Shown here: in pieces, positions 9,301-16,570 of the stretch | Layout: every line of letters begins with the position of its first letter | Position numbering within the stretch: the stretch's first letter is position 1 | Source of the DNA: a virus | Direction: 5' to 3' (one strand) | DNA length: 64,000 nt | IMG/VR virus record: IMGVR_UViG_3300032326_002451 | Location: 1-64,000 of that record | Made by a program: the position numbers and the translations under genes | Notes under the pieces: model-generated | The model's input: only the letters and a program-made list of their open reading frames with translations | Databases searched by the model: none | What the model was told of the DNA's origin: nothing

Positions 9301-10821
9301 AAGTGCGTTATCTGCTAAAAGCTCAATATAAACTATAGCTCTGTCTTCTTCTAAGCTATCAAGTAAAACAAAATCTTTAGAATATGAATTGCCATTCATC
9401 GGGAATTGAGCAACTATATTTGCAACTATTTGATATCCCTCTGATGGTTTTGGGTAATAAGTGAAATCTTCTAAATTGTCAGGAATGTCAGAATAAGGCA
9501 CTGGTTCGCCTACAATAACTTCAAAATCTGAATTAGGTTCATCATAATATAAACCCATATTCTTAGTTACAATTCTTATTCCTATATATTCATTAGTTGA
9601 TAAATTTTTAGATCCAAGTATTGTATTTGTTGATCCAGTTGATCCGATTATTTCATCATTTACTTTATATCTAAAAGGATTGTTTATTGAATTGTATTTA
9701 CTTTCTTGATAAGTGACATTTGTTCTATTTGGATTATATAAGTAAACATTTTGATCATTTACACCAGACTTTGTAAATCCAACTCCAGATGTTATTCTTT
9801 TATTAAAAAAAGATTTAGTGGAAAATATAAACCAGTTTTCATCTGTAGTTGGAGGGTAAAATGTTAAAGCTGTACCTGGCAAATATGTTGGATATGAGTT
9901 TGAGAAAAAAGTATCTCTTGTTCCCCAATAAAAGACGAAGTGAAAATATAAATTAGGACCCCAGTATGAACCTGTGGGTAAAATAATTTTTACTAAATAG
10001 TGATCTCTCAGCCTTGAAGAGTTTCCATGATGATCACATTCAGAAATATCAAAAGCTAATTTATTTAATGTATCTGATACACCTACAATTCCCATTAAAG
10101 AGTTTACAGTTGCTTCAGAAAAACTACTCGTAAACAATCTCTCATGTGAGTAGACAGCCAGATCAATAGGTGTGTTTGTATATGGATTGATATTTTCAAC
10201 ACCTTCAAAATATTTTTTAGGTATGACGATTCTGCATTCTGTAAAAACTGAACCTGTGTCATTGAAAACTGTAACCCATCTTGCAAAATTAAATAAAGGA
10301 ACTCTTGCGTAAGTTGTACCTGTGTATCGGACTGGAAAATTGTAAGATGTTCTTGAAGCTCCTGTTCCAGGTTCTCCAAGTGTGTTATATATTATGTAAT
10401 TAGTGTTTGCCAGACCAGAAGAATTGTATTCAGGGATGTAGTTTGAAAATGCATTGTAATCATATATATTCCATCCTTCTGGAGATGGTGGAGATACGAT
10501 AGTAGGATTCCATATTGATGTAGTACCAAAGCCTGACAATTTCTTTTCGACAGCTACTGATCCACCTTGCATAACAAAATTTGCAATATCAAGAGTATTG
10601 AAAGTATTAAACTCAGAATCTGTATTGCCAAATGCTGACTTTTTATTCAAATCATAATCGTGGTAGATGGTAGAACCACGAAATTTAATTAAATTATTTT
10701 CAAATACAAGTTTTATAGAACTGCCAGAAAAGGTGTCACCAATCAAATTTTTCAATGCTTTTTTTGCATTTCCAATTTGATTAGCAGCAAATATGATTCC
10801 TTTTCTTTTTGCGGTACTCAT
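6373..10821 (-). CDS. 1482-residue modular virion protein (PA14-like and sugar-binding-like domains)
   Basis: This large beta-rich protein is the longest gene of the minus-strand block. Residues ~889-1004 contain a beta-sandwich module (KAYLYSDKNNLPGDILSTG, then NYWIVLY) that closely matches one in the 1733-residue protein on the opposite strand. Residues ~1307-1420 resemble PA14: a FEFKFISSYGVRVYVNNEL strand pair, a bridging segment and an LIGLWKVRG strand. Residues ~590-700 and 770-880 are more helical, with EYEENLRTANPS-type stretches. There is no signal peptide. It overlaps both neighbours by one base (TAATG junctions). PA14 modules are known in other systems to bind carbohydrate, so a host-recognition or tail-shaft appendage is plausible. 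The exact position in the virion is unknown. Confidence 0.55.
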   Translation of the reverse strand: MSTAKRKGIIFAANQIGNAKKALKNLIGDTFSGSSIKLVFENNLIKFRGSTIYHDYDLNKKSAFGNTDSEFNTFNTLDIANFVMQGGSVAVEKKLSGFGTTSIWNPTIVSPPSPEGWNIYDYNAFSNYIPEYNSSGLANTNYIIYNTLGEPGTGASRTSYNFPVRYTGTTYARVPLFNFARWVTVFNDTGSVFTECRIVIPKKYFEGVENINPYTNTPIDLAVYSHERLFTSSFSEATVNSLMGIVGVSDTLNKLAFDISECDHHGNSSRLRDHYLVKIILPTGSYWGPNLYFHFVFYWGTRDTFFSNSYPTYLPGTALTFYPPTTDENWFIFSTKSFFNKRITSGVGFTKSGVNDQNVYLYNPNRTNVTYQESKYNSINNPFRYKVNDEIIGSTGSTNTILGSKNLSTNEYIGIRIVTKNMGLYYDEPNSDFEVIVGEPVPYSDIPDNLEDFTYYPKPSEGYQIVANIVAQFPMNGNSYSKDFVLLDSLEEDRAIVYIELLADNALISPQSDENLSRYLTDTFIRLSTKLRTNEYLKHFNNLGNRLVSRFSRYDITKIRSEGHFSSYGSLEKISLHNLLKSPKDELLLSNEEPFAIQFNEDAADVIYSFGGLQPSKIIAGFNGTSLYNNNILLSSDTNFEAYLEKVNSTDLDFLTESMNGLDKDYTFRVKFKNSFNEYFVKDIFLNASKYYLTDSDYQYRVDNNLSTVGYYKSSTLNNIADFKLHGYSAVVPDLKPERFVEIDFKQNAPVNTDRITEAEYEENLRTANPSITKDQIIAAKAGFAVTDSFYVTDSSKPSTLFNTLTELGLSIANYSLNNNSYWVNNTEHLYGNELLPKIYPVSNVQDFRSDSFIIAKSGFSVTNDSIRNIENIRDQAILSSIGSSINQSVYAGVKSISNNHIAIRIYCSENQEVNSFKVKLKNTSDYINQNSSIKAYLYSDKNNLPGDILSTGSSIYTKNISNLIDDYYFDLHYKLFKNKNYWIVLYTDTLPLIYDPFISGMVNISNNDVTGVYNKNNNTYANFSRYKIGAELGIGSTNGNSISTWYPITAIGSSTSMTVSGSAVTSNKQSYAIRYKYELGIKESSSIGASTNLAYKASTGWTSLEGTAFVEFYIPDQEIYGSMNRDFSSSNLILPPPNRYREQTNLIVDGYWNFNCKDINDDLYLYPRSLTLQKINILSSGIANSNIISIGSTNYNDKLLVGLGVSEDSNISAGTSITSIIYNSSNNSYNVHLSSNVNNSFANSYVGFGTNYSTFIGRANDIFVNLNYYKNGGLATTTVTLGKTPTWQTNWYQRAKYNYNFLDKNISSDLVSATFNLDFENFAVNSQSNYLNGYALGDFITKSSIGTSFEFKFISSYGVRVYVNNELTPAVDNWKSSSATGVTFAHTLSVVEERVILEVQFNNFKNTAGTGQTLIGLWKVRGTSDWQYIDNSFYQLPTNDPILIDTDVERLSLIYVGKTLSEISDANFGSSPGDRIVLRSK

Positions 10822-11627
10822 TATTTATAATTTATTGCATTCGTTGGTACATTGTCAGGGCCAAATTCTGTTTGTTTTACAAGTTCTTTAGCGGTTATTG
10901 TAATATTTCCGCCTTTCATTAATGCTTGACCAGTAGCATCATCAGAAAATGTTCCATCATTGCATGTAACATCATATAAAATTCTTATTGGTTCAACAAA
11001 ATCTTTTTGCATTCTTAAAATATTTTTTCTTGCTGTAGATGACAAATTAGCTACAGCCTCAGAATTTCTTACATCTTCATACATTCTTAAAAAAGATTCA
11101 GTTGCAAGTGAAGAATTTGGCAATGTTGGAGCTGTTATAGAAGCGGGATGGGTTTCTTGCCATAATGAGTCATAATCAGCTTGAACAGCGATTGCATACC
11201 CTGAAAGAATATCATCTCCAGCATTGGCAGGATTTCCATGAGCTATTAGAAAATGCTCAGGCGACAAAGTGAATTTTTGACAAATAGGACAAATGTCTAC
11301 AATCCACATTCTTCTATGTCTTCTTAAAACAGTAATCATGAGTCTTACTGTCTCTTGTACGAGTCTTTCAGATAAATCTATATTGTCAGCCCCAGCATTG
11401 ACTTCTACTGATATGTTATGAGTGAACTCTTGCATACCTAAAGCTATATCTTTAATATTGCTTTTACCACCTTTTAAAGTGACTGAAAGATTTGTATTCT
11501 TGATATCTCTTTCACCTACATACCATGCAGTAATTGGTCTGTCATAAATTATAACTTTTCCGTTGTTGTCTTGTGGCATTTCATAATACAAAATGCCTCT
11601 TATGGTATCGTAAATTCTATCTAACAT
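10821..11627 (-). CDS. Neck/tail-completion candidate with a CPIC-type metal site
   Basis: 268 residues, alpha/beta, following the connector-like gene by eight bases. An AGGTAAG ribosome-binding site precedes the ATG. Residues ~70-105 (SVEVNAGADNIDLSERLVQE and onward) form the strand-helix pattern often seen in tail terminator and minor tail proteins. Near residue 110 the sequence ICPICQKF, followed by two histidines (EHFLIAHG), could hold one zinc ion. The size and the position directly after a connector-like protein suit a tail-terminator or neck protein, but no family signature is decisive. Confidence 0.4.
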   Translation of the reverse strand: MLDRIYDTIRGILYYEMPQDNNGKVIIYDRPITAWYVGERDIKNTNLSVTLKGGKSNIKDIALGMQEFTHNISVEVNAGADNIDLSERLVQETVRLMITVLRRHRRMWIVDICPICQKFTLSPEHFLIAHGNPANAGDDILSGYAIAVQADYDSLWQETHPASITAPTLPNSSLATESFLRMYEDVRNSEAVANLSSTARKNILRMQKDFVEPIRILYDVTCNDGTFSDDATGQALMKGGNITITAKELVKQTEFGPDNVPTNAINYK

Positions 11628-11635
11628 TTACTTAC

Positions 11636-12130
11636 CTATTGGCTCTTTCCTTTTGAGCTTCCATCTTTTCTTGGGTTATTTGGGATGCCACGTAATGTAG
11701 ATCTAACAAATCTGTCCCCTCTTGTATTCCTCTGACCAAATAATCTAATTTCACCATTTTGAATTCTTACAAGTTCATTCATTGCAAAATCAAACCTGTC
11801 TTTTTGTGCTTCTGAAAATTGTTTGTCTGCACCCTGTAAAGCTTGTGAATAATACATTTGTGCAGCCAATATAGCGCAAATAACTGGGATTGGGTGAGGA
11901 TAAGAAACTTCACCACCAATGTTCATTTGTTTTAATGGTACATCATAAATTATTGCTAAATTAGCGTCTATTTGTGCTGATGCTTGTTGGATAAAAAAAT
12001 CCAGATTTACATTTGAAGCTGTCTCTGGAGCTGGATTTCTGAAGTTTGGATTTGGATTTGATCCTTCAGTTACAACATTAGGTGGTAAATACTGCTTTAC
12101 TTGATCTGTATTACAATATGCTCTTGCCAT
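11636..12130 (-). CDS. Head-tail connector/adaptor-like protein (DUF1320 / gp6-like)
   Basis: 164 residues. The layout matches small phage head-tail connectors: an N-terminal Tyr-Cys-Asn-Thr-Asp-x-Val-x-x-Tyr motif near the start, a long helix with NLDFFIQQASAQIDANL around residues 40-60, a short loop, then a helix with ICAILAAQMYYSQAL near 85-100. A basic tail rich in Arg, Asn and Lys ends the protein. Such proteins form rings between portal and tail. The start is fixed by TGGAGG nine bases before ATG. The gene begins inside the last codons of the PHP-like gene (20-base overlap). Confidence 0.55.
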   Translation of the reverse strand: MARAYCNTDQVKQYLPPNVVTEGSNPNPNFRNPAPETASNVNLDFFIQQASAQIDANLAIIYDVPLKQMNIGGEVSYPHPIPVICAILAAQMYYSQALQGADKQFSEAQKDRFDFAMNELVRIQNGEIRLFGQRNTRGDRFVRSTLRGIPNNPRKDGSSKGKSQ

Positions 12131-12812
12131 TTGATAATCCTCCAGGTTTTGGTTTTAAATATTTAGGTACAAAATTTACACCCTCTTCAGGCAAAATTAA
12201 ATTCATTTCTTCTGCTGTTTTTCTGTCTAATAAAGTAAAGACATCCGTAGTTTCGAGATCTGTTGCAGAAGTTGCCCCTGAAGATACAAATTTTGGATAA
12301 TCAATATTGAGATCTCTGTATCCACCAATTTTTGAATTGAATATCTCAACTGCATCTGGTGCACTATCACTACCCTGCAATTTATCTAATATTTGAGCTT
12401 GTCTTTTGGTTATGTTAGAGGCAACTACAAAACCATTATACGAGTGAGCTGTTCGACAAGCATCAGCAAATGCAAGTCCTGGTTTTAATGGTTGTTGCAT
12501 ATTGTAAATATACAGCTCCATGCCTTCTGAACATATATATGTTTGCCCAGGAACTACGACTAAATCCATCTGTTGTTGTTTAGCCATCTGGACAGCTTTA
12601 ATTCCGATGGATGGATTTTTAGGGGTAAGAATACCAATAATATCAAGTCCCTTGATGATAGCTGCTGTAAGAATTGATTTTATTGTGGAGTTTAAATAGT
12701 TTTCATCAGCAAATGCTTTTTCTTCGTCTATAAAAACGCAAAGGTCAACCCTTAATACATGCTTTCGAAGGGCTGTACATAGTTTTGAAGTTTCATACCA
12801 AGAAAGTCTCAT
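12111..12812 (-). CDS. PHP-domain-like protein lacking the metal-binding histidines
   Basis: 233 residues. The order of motifs follows the PHP (polymerase and histidinol phosphatase) fold: RVDLCVFID (21-29) where active proteins have DLHxH; GLDIIGILTPKN (55-66) where they have GLDxIGITDHN; VVVPGQTYICSEGMELYIY (85-103) where they have PGxEIxTxxGH; then FADACRTAHSYNGFVVAS (114-131) in place of the usual helix and HP strand. Every metal-ligand histidine in these motifs is replaced, so I expect no hydrolase activity. The position between a zinc-ribbon gene and the connector gene suggests a structural or assembly role. There is no clear ribosome-binding site. The PHP assignment is by eye. Confidence 0.55.
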   Translation of the reverse strand: MRLSWYETSKLCTALRKHVLRVDLCVFIDEEKAFADENYLNSTIKSILTAAIIKGLDIIGILTPKNPSIGIKAVQMAKQQQMDLVVVPGQTYICSEGMELYIYNMQQPLKPGLAFADACRTAHSYNGFVVASNITKRQAQILDKLQGSDSAPDAVEIFNSKIGGYRDLNIDYPKFVSSGATSATDLETTDVFTLLDRKTAEEMNLILPEEGVNFVPKYLKPKPGGLSNGKSIL

Positions 12813-12850
12813 ATTTAGTTTTTTCTAAATTTTGAGCCTCAAATCCTTGA

Positions 12851-13447
12851 TTATCTTTTAGTTCCACAATCTGGACAAAACTTTTCTAAACCAGGGAAAT
12901 TAAACCCACACTCAGTACAAAATTGAGACAATTGAGCAGTACCACACTTTAAACAAAATTTTGCATCTTCAGGCAACTCATATAAACATTGCTTATTTAT
13001 GCAATCTTTTTGCTTGATCGTAGTCTTGCGTATGTTATCAGAAGAAATGACTTGAGTAAAAGGAGCAGGCTTTGAAATTCCAGCATTAGAATTAGCCATT
13101 TCATCAAGTTCTGATATTAAATCAGTATATATGCTTCTGCCTTCTAAATGAGGCTGAATTTGGCTTTTTTGAGTCTCTATAAAGGATTGAATGGTTAGAG
13201 GAGGCTCAGGCTCAGAATGCAACGATTCTGAAAGCTTTGAGATCAATTCATTATTCTCAAGCCAACCTTCAGAACTTGCCTCAACCTCCCCATGCTCATT
13301 AAGTGCTATTTTCACATTTGAAACATCCAGTAAATTTTCATCACCAAGAACTGTGTGTCCAAACTGATTTATTTTTACCTTGGTTGCTTCTTCTTTTTTT
13401 GAAGTAGTAAAACTATGTCGAAGGCTCTTAATTTCTTGCTCGTCCAT
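12851..13447 (-). CDS. Double-zinc-ribbon protein
   Basis: 198 residues from ATG at 13447. A longer frame is open upstream but would overlap the previous gene and has no support, while a TATAAT box sits exactly six bases before this ATG. Residues 1-145 are charged, Glu/Ser-rich and probably partly disordered. The C-terminal ~50 residues hold four CxxC-type pairs (CINKQC, CLKCG, CTECG, CPDCG), enough for two zinc ribbons. Such double ribbons usually mediate protein or nucleic-acid contacts. The gene sits in the neck region between two unrecognised or degenerate genes. It could be an assembly factor or a regulator. Only the zinc ribbons are secure. Confidence 0.65.
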   Translation of the reverse strand: MDEQEIKSLRHSFTTSKKEEATKVKINQFGHTVLGDENLLDVSNVKIALNEHGEVEASSEGWLENNELISKLSESLHSEPEPPLTIQSFIETQKSQIQPHLEGRSIYTDLISELDEMANSNAGISKPAPFTQVISSDNIRKTTIKQKDCINKQCLYELPEDAKFCLKCGTAQLSQFCTECGFNFPGLEKFCPDCGTKR

Positions 13448-13453
13448 AGCATT

Positions 13454-13459
13454 ATTATA
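13454..13459 (-). promoter_or_regulatory. -10 box TATAAT, N6, ATG (leaderless promoter candidate)
   Basis: On the minus strand TATAAT ends six bases before the ATG at 13447. Transcription from such a box would normally start on the A of the ATG. No convincing -35 hexamer and no Shine-Dalgarno are present. The same geometry occurs before five other genes here. Confidence 0.5.
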
Positions 13460-13460
13460 C

Positions 13461-13865
13461 TTATTGTTGTTTCTTTTTGTCGTCTCTTCTTTCGTACTTG
13501 AAGCTGACAACTTCAAATTTTGGCATTTCATTACCAGATGCAAAATCAGATGTCATTTCATTGTCAACGTTTGATTGGGTTTCAATTGCTTCAAGAATTT
13601 TTGACATGAGTTGAGTGTCAGGGATTGGACCATCTTTACTTGCTTTGATTTCGACAGCGAATGAATGGATTGTACCACTGTCATTCACTACGCTGACGCT
13701 TGCCTTAGGTTTTGCAAATGATTCAATCTTTGTGCTTGTAGGTGTATGAACCATAGGATTGATGTCATAATCATTAACCATTTGATCAATGTTATTTGCG
13801 AGGTCAGGATTTGCTTGCGCTATTTTATTTCTTACTATTACCAACTTGTCTCTTAAGCTACTCAT
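13461..13865 (-). CDS. Small hypothetical protein of the neck/head region
   Basis: 134 residues from the ATG at 13865, chosen because GGAG lies six bases upstream. A TTG four codons earlier overlaps that site. N-terminal helical segment (LRDKLVIVRNKIAQANPDL), a Pro/Thr-rich linker near residue 40, a beta segment (KASVSVVNDSGTIHSFAVEI) and a basic tail ending in KKKQQ. The family is not recognised. It follows a very AT-rich stretch that probably carries the promoter, and precedes the double-zinc-ribbon gene by 13 bases. Confidence 0.6.
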   Translation of the reverse strand: MSSLRDKLVIVRNKIAQANPDLANNIDQMVNDYDINPMVHTPTSTKIESFAKPKASVSVVNDSGTIHSFAVEIKASKDGPIPDTQLMSKILEAIETQSNVDNEMTSDFASGNEMPKFEVVSFKYERRDDKKKQQ

Positions 13866-13914
13866 TTTCTTCTCCAAAAAGATTTCGTTTTTTTTACACC
13901 CGATAAAAGGGATA

Positions 13915-13920
13915 TCTATA
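13915..13920 (-). promoter_or_regulatory. Possible -10 box for the minus-strand run starting at 13865
   Basis: TATAGA on the minus strand, directly downstream of the AT-rich block. It would give a leader of roughly 43 bases that includes the GGAG site. No clear -35 is seen in the AT-rich DNA, which might act as an UP element instead. This is a weak call. Confidence 0.3.
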
Positions 13921-14005
13921 ATTACTAATTAAATTGTTAATTTAAATTGATTAATTAAATTACTAATTTTAATTTATATATAATTAATTAATTTAAATTA
14001 AATTG
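13915..14005. other. Extremely AT-rich intergenic block with ATTAATTAA-type repeats
   Basis: Only a handful of G or C bases occur across 13921-14003. The block is built from overlapping AATTAATT and TTTAAATT words, and the word ATTACTAATT appears twice (near 13921 and 13960). It separates the 369-residue gene from the small-protein gene on the minus strand. It could be an UP element for a strong minus-strand promoter, a DNA-unwinding element of a replication origin, or a protein-binding array. No gene is visible in it. Confidence 0.6.
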
Positions 14006-14022
14006 CAAATTTAGAAATACTC

Positions 14023-15132
14023 TTAGTTTGCTCCTCCAATATTCCAGATGTATCTGAAGAATCTTGATCTTCCTCCTGGCATGTTGAACTCTGGAACTAC
14101 TATTCCTCTTATACCTGGATACCTTGAAATTGGAAGTTTTTCTAAAAGCTTATCAAAGTCTTCTTTGTACATTCCTGCTGTTTCTTTGATATTTGAAAAC
14201 ATTGAAGCATCTGGGTCTTCTAATAACAATCTTCTTTGTCTTTGTGTGAGCTGTACTAATAAACTTCTAAGCAAATAATATGCTGCACCAAAAACTAAAG
14301 CAGGATCATAGTAATATGGAACTGATGCAATAGATGGGTACTTGGAAGCACCTGGTTGAGCATTTATAACTTGTAATGCCATATTTAAGCTCGAATTCAT
14401 ATGTTGAGATGTAAAAGCCTTGACATTGTATGAAACGAAAACAGTATCATAGGATTGAATTGCTTGAGGTGTTCCATTATCTTTCACAAAATAAATATTG
14501 CCCATGTAATCACATTTATATTTTAATCCATCAGAGTAGTTGTTCCCACTTGGATAGTTGTTTATTTCACCATCTCTGTTATATTGAATAGGATCAAAAT
14601 CCGGGTTAATTGTTTTGTAAATTGGGTCATATTCTGATAAAGTAAACATTGCATCTTGATCACCTTCATTTGATGATCCTGTAATTCTTACTTCTGGCCT
14701 TGGATAGAAATTCCAGAAAGGAAAAGCAACTGTAGCTTGTGTTCTACCTTTTCTAAATAAAACTTCTTCATCGTAAATAGGAATATTTAAGAGGTGTTCT
14801 AATTCGTATCTTAGACTTGACTTGATTAATAATTCATCACCAGCAATTGGAGCTGAAGTTGATAGAATGGTAGTAAGATCACTTGCTATTTCTTGAATTT
14901 TATAAAAACTGGATGGTGACCCCCCTCCATCTACATATTCATTTATAGGGAATAAAATTTCGTCTATTTCAGTATATGTACCGTCAAAATAATCACTTCT
15001 AAATATTTTATATGAATAAACTCCAGACAAGGTATATCTTTCCCATTCTATGTAAATTCCTGGGTTTGCAGCATTAGTATTGTAATAGACTAAGTTGCTC
15101 TGTGAGAAAGATAATTGTGTAAACTCTGACAT
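14023..15132 (-). CDS. Virion protein with FN3-like N-terminus, neck/portal-proximal candidate
   Basis: 369 residues from the ATG at 15132. An in-frame ATG four codons earlier lacks a ribosome-binding site, and its following GGAG serves the internal start. Residues ~20-70 look like a fibronectin-III-type domain (IYIEWERYTLSGVYSYKIFR), and ~100-235 form a mixed region with TVAFPFWNFYPRPEV. The last ~130 residues are helical, with YYYDPALVFGAAYYLLRSL, an Arg/Leu-rich helix, then a Pro/Gly-rich tail. The helical part suggests a structural scaffold with an exposed FN3 module. It lies just after an intrinsic-terminator hairpin, so its expression may depend on read-through. The family is not recognised. 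Confidence 0.5.
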   Translation of the reverse strand: MSEFTQLSFSQSNLVYYNTNAANPGIYIEWERYTLSGVYSYKIFRSDYFDGTYTEIDEILFPINEYVDGGGSPSSFYKIQEIASDLTTILSTSAPIAGDELLIKSSLRYELEHLLNIPIYDEEVLFRKGRTQATVAFPFWNFYPRPEVRITGSSNEGDQDAMFTLSEYDPIYKTINPDFDPIQYNRDGEINNYPSGNNYSDGLKYKCDYMGNIYFVKDNGTPQAIQSYDTVFVSYNVKAFTSQHMNSSLNMALQVINAQPGASKYPSIASVPYYYDPALVFGAAYYLLRSLLVQLTQRQRRLLLEDPDASMFSNIKETAGMYKEDFDKLLEKLPISRYPGIRGIVVPEFNMPGGRSRFFRYIWNIGGAN

Positions 15133-15143
15133 CAGTTTCTCCA

Positions 15144-15174
15144 TAAAAAAAAGCTACCCAAAACGGGTAGCTTT
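15144..15174 (-). terminator. Intrinsic terminator / attenuator upstream of the 369-residue gene
   Basis: AAAGCTACCC and GGGTAGCTTT form a perfect ten-base-pair stem with a five-base loop. Read on the minus strand it is followed by eight T. It lies between two co-directional genes, only a few bases before the Shine-Dalgarno of the downstream one, so it either ends the upstream transcript or attenuates the downstream gene. No promoter is evident between hairpin and gene. Confidence 0.85.
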
Positions 15175-15199
15175 AAAGGTTCCGTTCATCTTAGTTTTT

Positions 15200-15973
15200 C
15201 TAAACTCTACGTACTGAGCCCTTTTCACCATCTGAATCCATCGCTTCTAAATCAATAGCTTCTGCAATAGGCGCATCATCTATAGCAGCATAGTCAAAAT
15301 CTCCACCAGCAATAAATCCATCTCGATTCATGTTTGTCATTTGCATTTTTTGGACAGATGTGCCATTTGCGTTCTCACCTGAAGTCGCAACATAAGCTTG
15401 TGCTTTTCTTGTTGTTCCTGAAACTGAAGAATTAGCATTCAGGTTTTTTTGCATACTAATCATTCTCCCAACGACTCCTGGGTCATTTCTTACTTGGTCA
15501 GCAAACTCTTCTACAGTAAGTTCATCACCTCTAAGTTGCGCCTGTTGTTGAGCAATATCTAAGGCCATAGCATATGAAAGGGAATCATTAGCATACCCTG
15601 CTGTGCTTACGGTACCATCTGGATTGTATGCTTTTTCAGCATCAATTGTTTCTGCTTGCATTTGTCTACCATCTACTTCTACATCTTGAAGTTTAAGGTT
15701 GTTTTGTTGCTTGAGAAGTTCTTTCTTTTCTCTGATAGCTTGCCTTTCTTCAATTTGGTCAAACTGGTCAACGGATATTTTTTTCAATAATCCCATCCTC
15801 AATGATTGTCGAAGATCTTTAGAATTCTTGACATGAGCTGGATCCATCCATGTGAGGTCAATTGCTTGTAGAGGAGAAAAGTTTAGCTTAATATCACTTA
15901 CATAGTGAGGACCAAGAGTGACATTCTGCACTATGAAGGATTCTGGTTCATTTGATTCAGGAACATTATTCAT
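15200..15973 (-). CDS. Hypothetical virion-associated protein
   Basis: 257 residues. The N-terminus is a short beta segment (FIVQNVTLGPHYVSDIKL) followed by LQAIDLTWMDPAHVKNSKDL and RQSLRMGLLKKIS, a compact module. A charged, Gln-rich coiled-coil-like helix (~75-110) follows, then an Ala/Gln-rich middle and an acidic tail. I do not recognise the family. The start overlaps the end of the FmdB-like gene by eight bases, with an AAGGT site about eight bases before ATG. A strong terminator follows the gene. With the FmdB-like protein it forms a two-gene unit. Confidence 0.5.
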   Translation of the reverse strand: MNNVPESNEPESFIVQNVTLGPHYVSDIKLNFSPLQAIDLTWMDPAHVKNSKDLRQSLRMGLLKKISVDQFDQIEERQAIREKKELLKQQNNLKLQDVEVDGRQMQAETIDAEKAYNPDGTVSTAGYANDSLSYAMALDIAQQQAQLRGDELTVEEFADQVRNDPGVVGRMISMQKNLNANSSVSGTTRKAQAYVATSGENANGTSVQKMQMTNMNRDGFIAGGDFDYAAIDDAPIAEAIDLEAMDSDGEKGSVRRV

Positions 15974-16322
15974 ATTTTTTTACCTTTTTATCTATCGGTA
16001 AAGATGTGATACCATCAAGTCCTTCTTTACCTGTCCATAACTCATTAGTATTAGCTTCTCTACTATTGGGGTCATAAGAACTTTTTCTTACATCCCTTTG
16101 ATCTTTGACATACTCAGCCATGTCTTTTCTGTTTTTATTTGAGCCAAATTTCTTTTCATTAGCAGTTAATCCTTGGACAACACTAACATTAGTGAATCTT
16201 CTCGCAGCTAAACCTTTACCACAAGGGCAAGGTATTTCTGGTTTATATTCACTAAAAGAAAGTCTGACTGTGTATGTTTTTTCTTGTCCATCACAGTTGC
16301 AAATGTACTCGTAACGTGGCAT
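15966..16322 (-). CDS. FmdB-like zinc-ribbon protein
   Basis: 118 residues. It opens MPRYEYICNCDG and has a second cysteine pair in CPCGKGLAARRF, the pattern of the FmdB-type putative regulatory zinc ribbon (MPxYEYxC...C...CPxCG). The remainder is charged and probably extended, with KFGSNKNRKDMAEYVKDQRD. Family members are small zinc proteins of poorly known function, and phages often carry relatives in head or tail regions. It is the first gene of the minus-strand block and is transcribed divergently from the DUF5679-like zinc ribbon at 16388. The 65-base gap between them must hold both promoters. Confidence 0.65.
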   Translation of the reverse strand: MPRYEYICNCDGQEKTYTVRLSFSEYKPEIPCPCGKGLAARRFTNVSVVQGLTANEKKFGSNKNRKDMAEYVKDQRDVRKSSYDPNSREANTNELWTGKEGLDGITSLPIDKKVKKYE

Positions 16323-16348
16323 TTTGAAGCTAACCTTAAAGGTATTTG

Positions 16349-16354
16349 TACAAT
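16349..16354 (+). promoter_or_regulatory. -10 box candidate in the divergent promoter region
   Basis: TACAAT lies inside the palindrome TTGTACAA, so both strands carry a similar box: TTTGTACAATAA on plus, ATTGTACAAATA on minus. Transcription from the plus box would give a ~27-base leader ending in AAGGAG. The palindrome could also be an operator controlling the left and right blocks together. Confidence 0.4.
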
Positions 16355-16358
16355 AATT

Positions 16359-16376
16359 TATGAAATTGTTTTCATA
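16359..16376 (+). promoter_or_regulatory. Leader hairpin abutting the Shine-Dalgarno of the zinc-ribbon gene
   Basis: TATGAAA and TTTCATA form a perfect seven-base-pair stem with a TTGT loop. The 3' arm ends on the first A of AAGGAG, the ribosome-binding site of the gene at 16388. The hairpin would sit near the 5' end of the leader and could protect the mRNA or modulate ribosome access. Confidence 0.55.
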
Positions 16377-16387
16377 AGGAGATTATT

Positions 16388-16570
16388 ATGTCATCAGAAA
16401 ATTTGTCAGATGCAGCCACAACTCACCAGATGTATTGCGTAAAATGCAGAACTATGGTCACTATCACTGCTCCTAAAAAAGTTGTTATGAAAAGTAGTAG
16501 ACACGCTTTACAAGGTAAATGCCCTCATTGTTCTATTTCAACATATAAAATTATAGCTAAAACAGAGTAA
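16388..16570 (+). CDS. DUF5679-like zinc-ribbon protein
   Basis: 60 residues. YCVKCRTMVTITAPKKV, then MKSSRHALQGKCPHCSIS and a short strand match the layout of the DUF5679 zinc ribbon: CxxC, a basic loop with K-x-x-R-x-A-L-x-G, then CPxC and an IxxK-type end. A full AAGGAG site sits six bases before ATG, after a small hairpin. It heads the long plus-strand block and is three bases from the next gene. Function is unknown in the family. Being first in the operon, a regulatory or RNA-polymerase-associated role is conceivable. Confidence 0.7.
   Translation: MSSENLSDAATTHQMYCVKCRTMVTITAPKKVVMKSSRHALQGKCPHCSISTYKIIAKTE

Noticed and set aside
10822-10835. TATAAATA-like word (T4 late-promoter type) just upstream of the 1482-residue gene, with another before 45373
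   Set aside because: The words fall in AT-rich ends of upstream genes, and their distances to ATG vary, unlike the six-base set. They are expected by chance in this composition.
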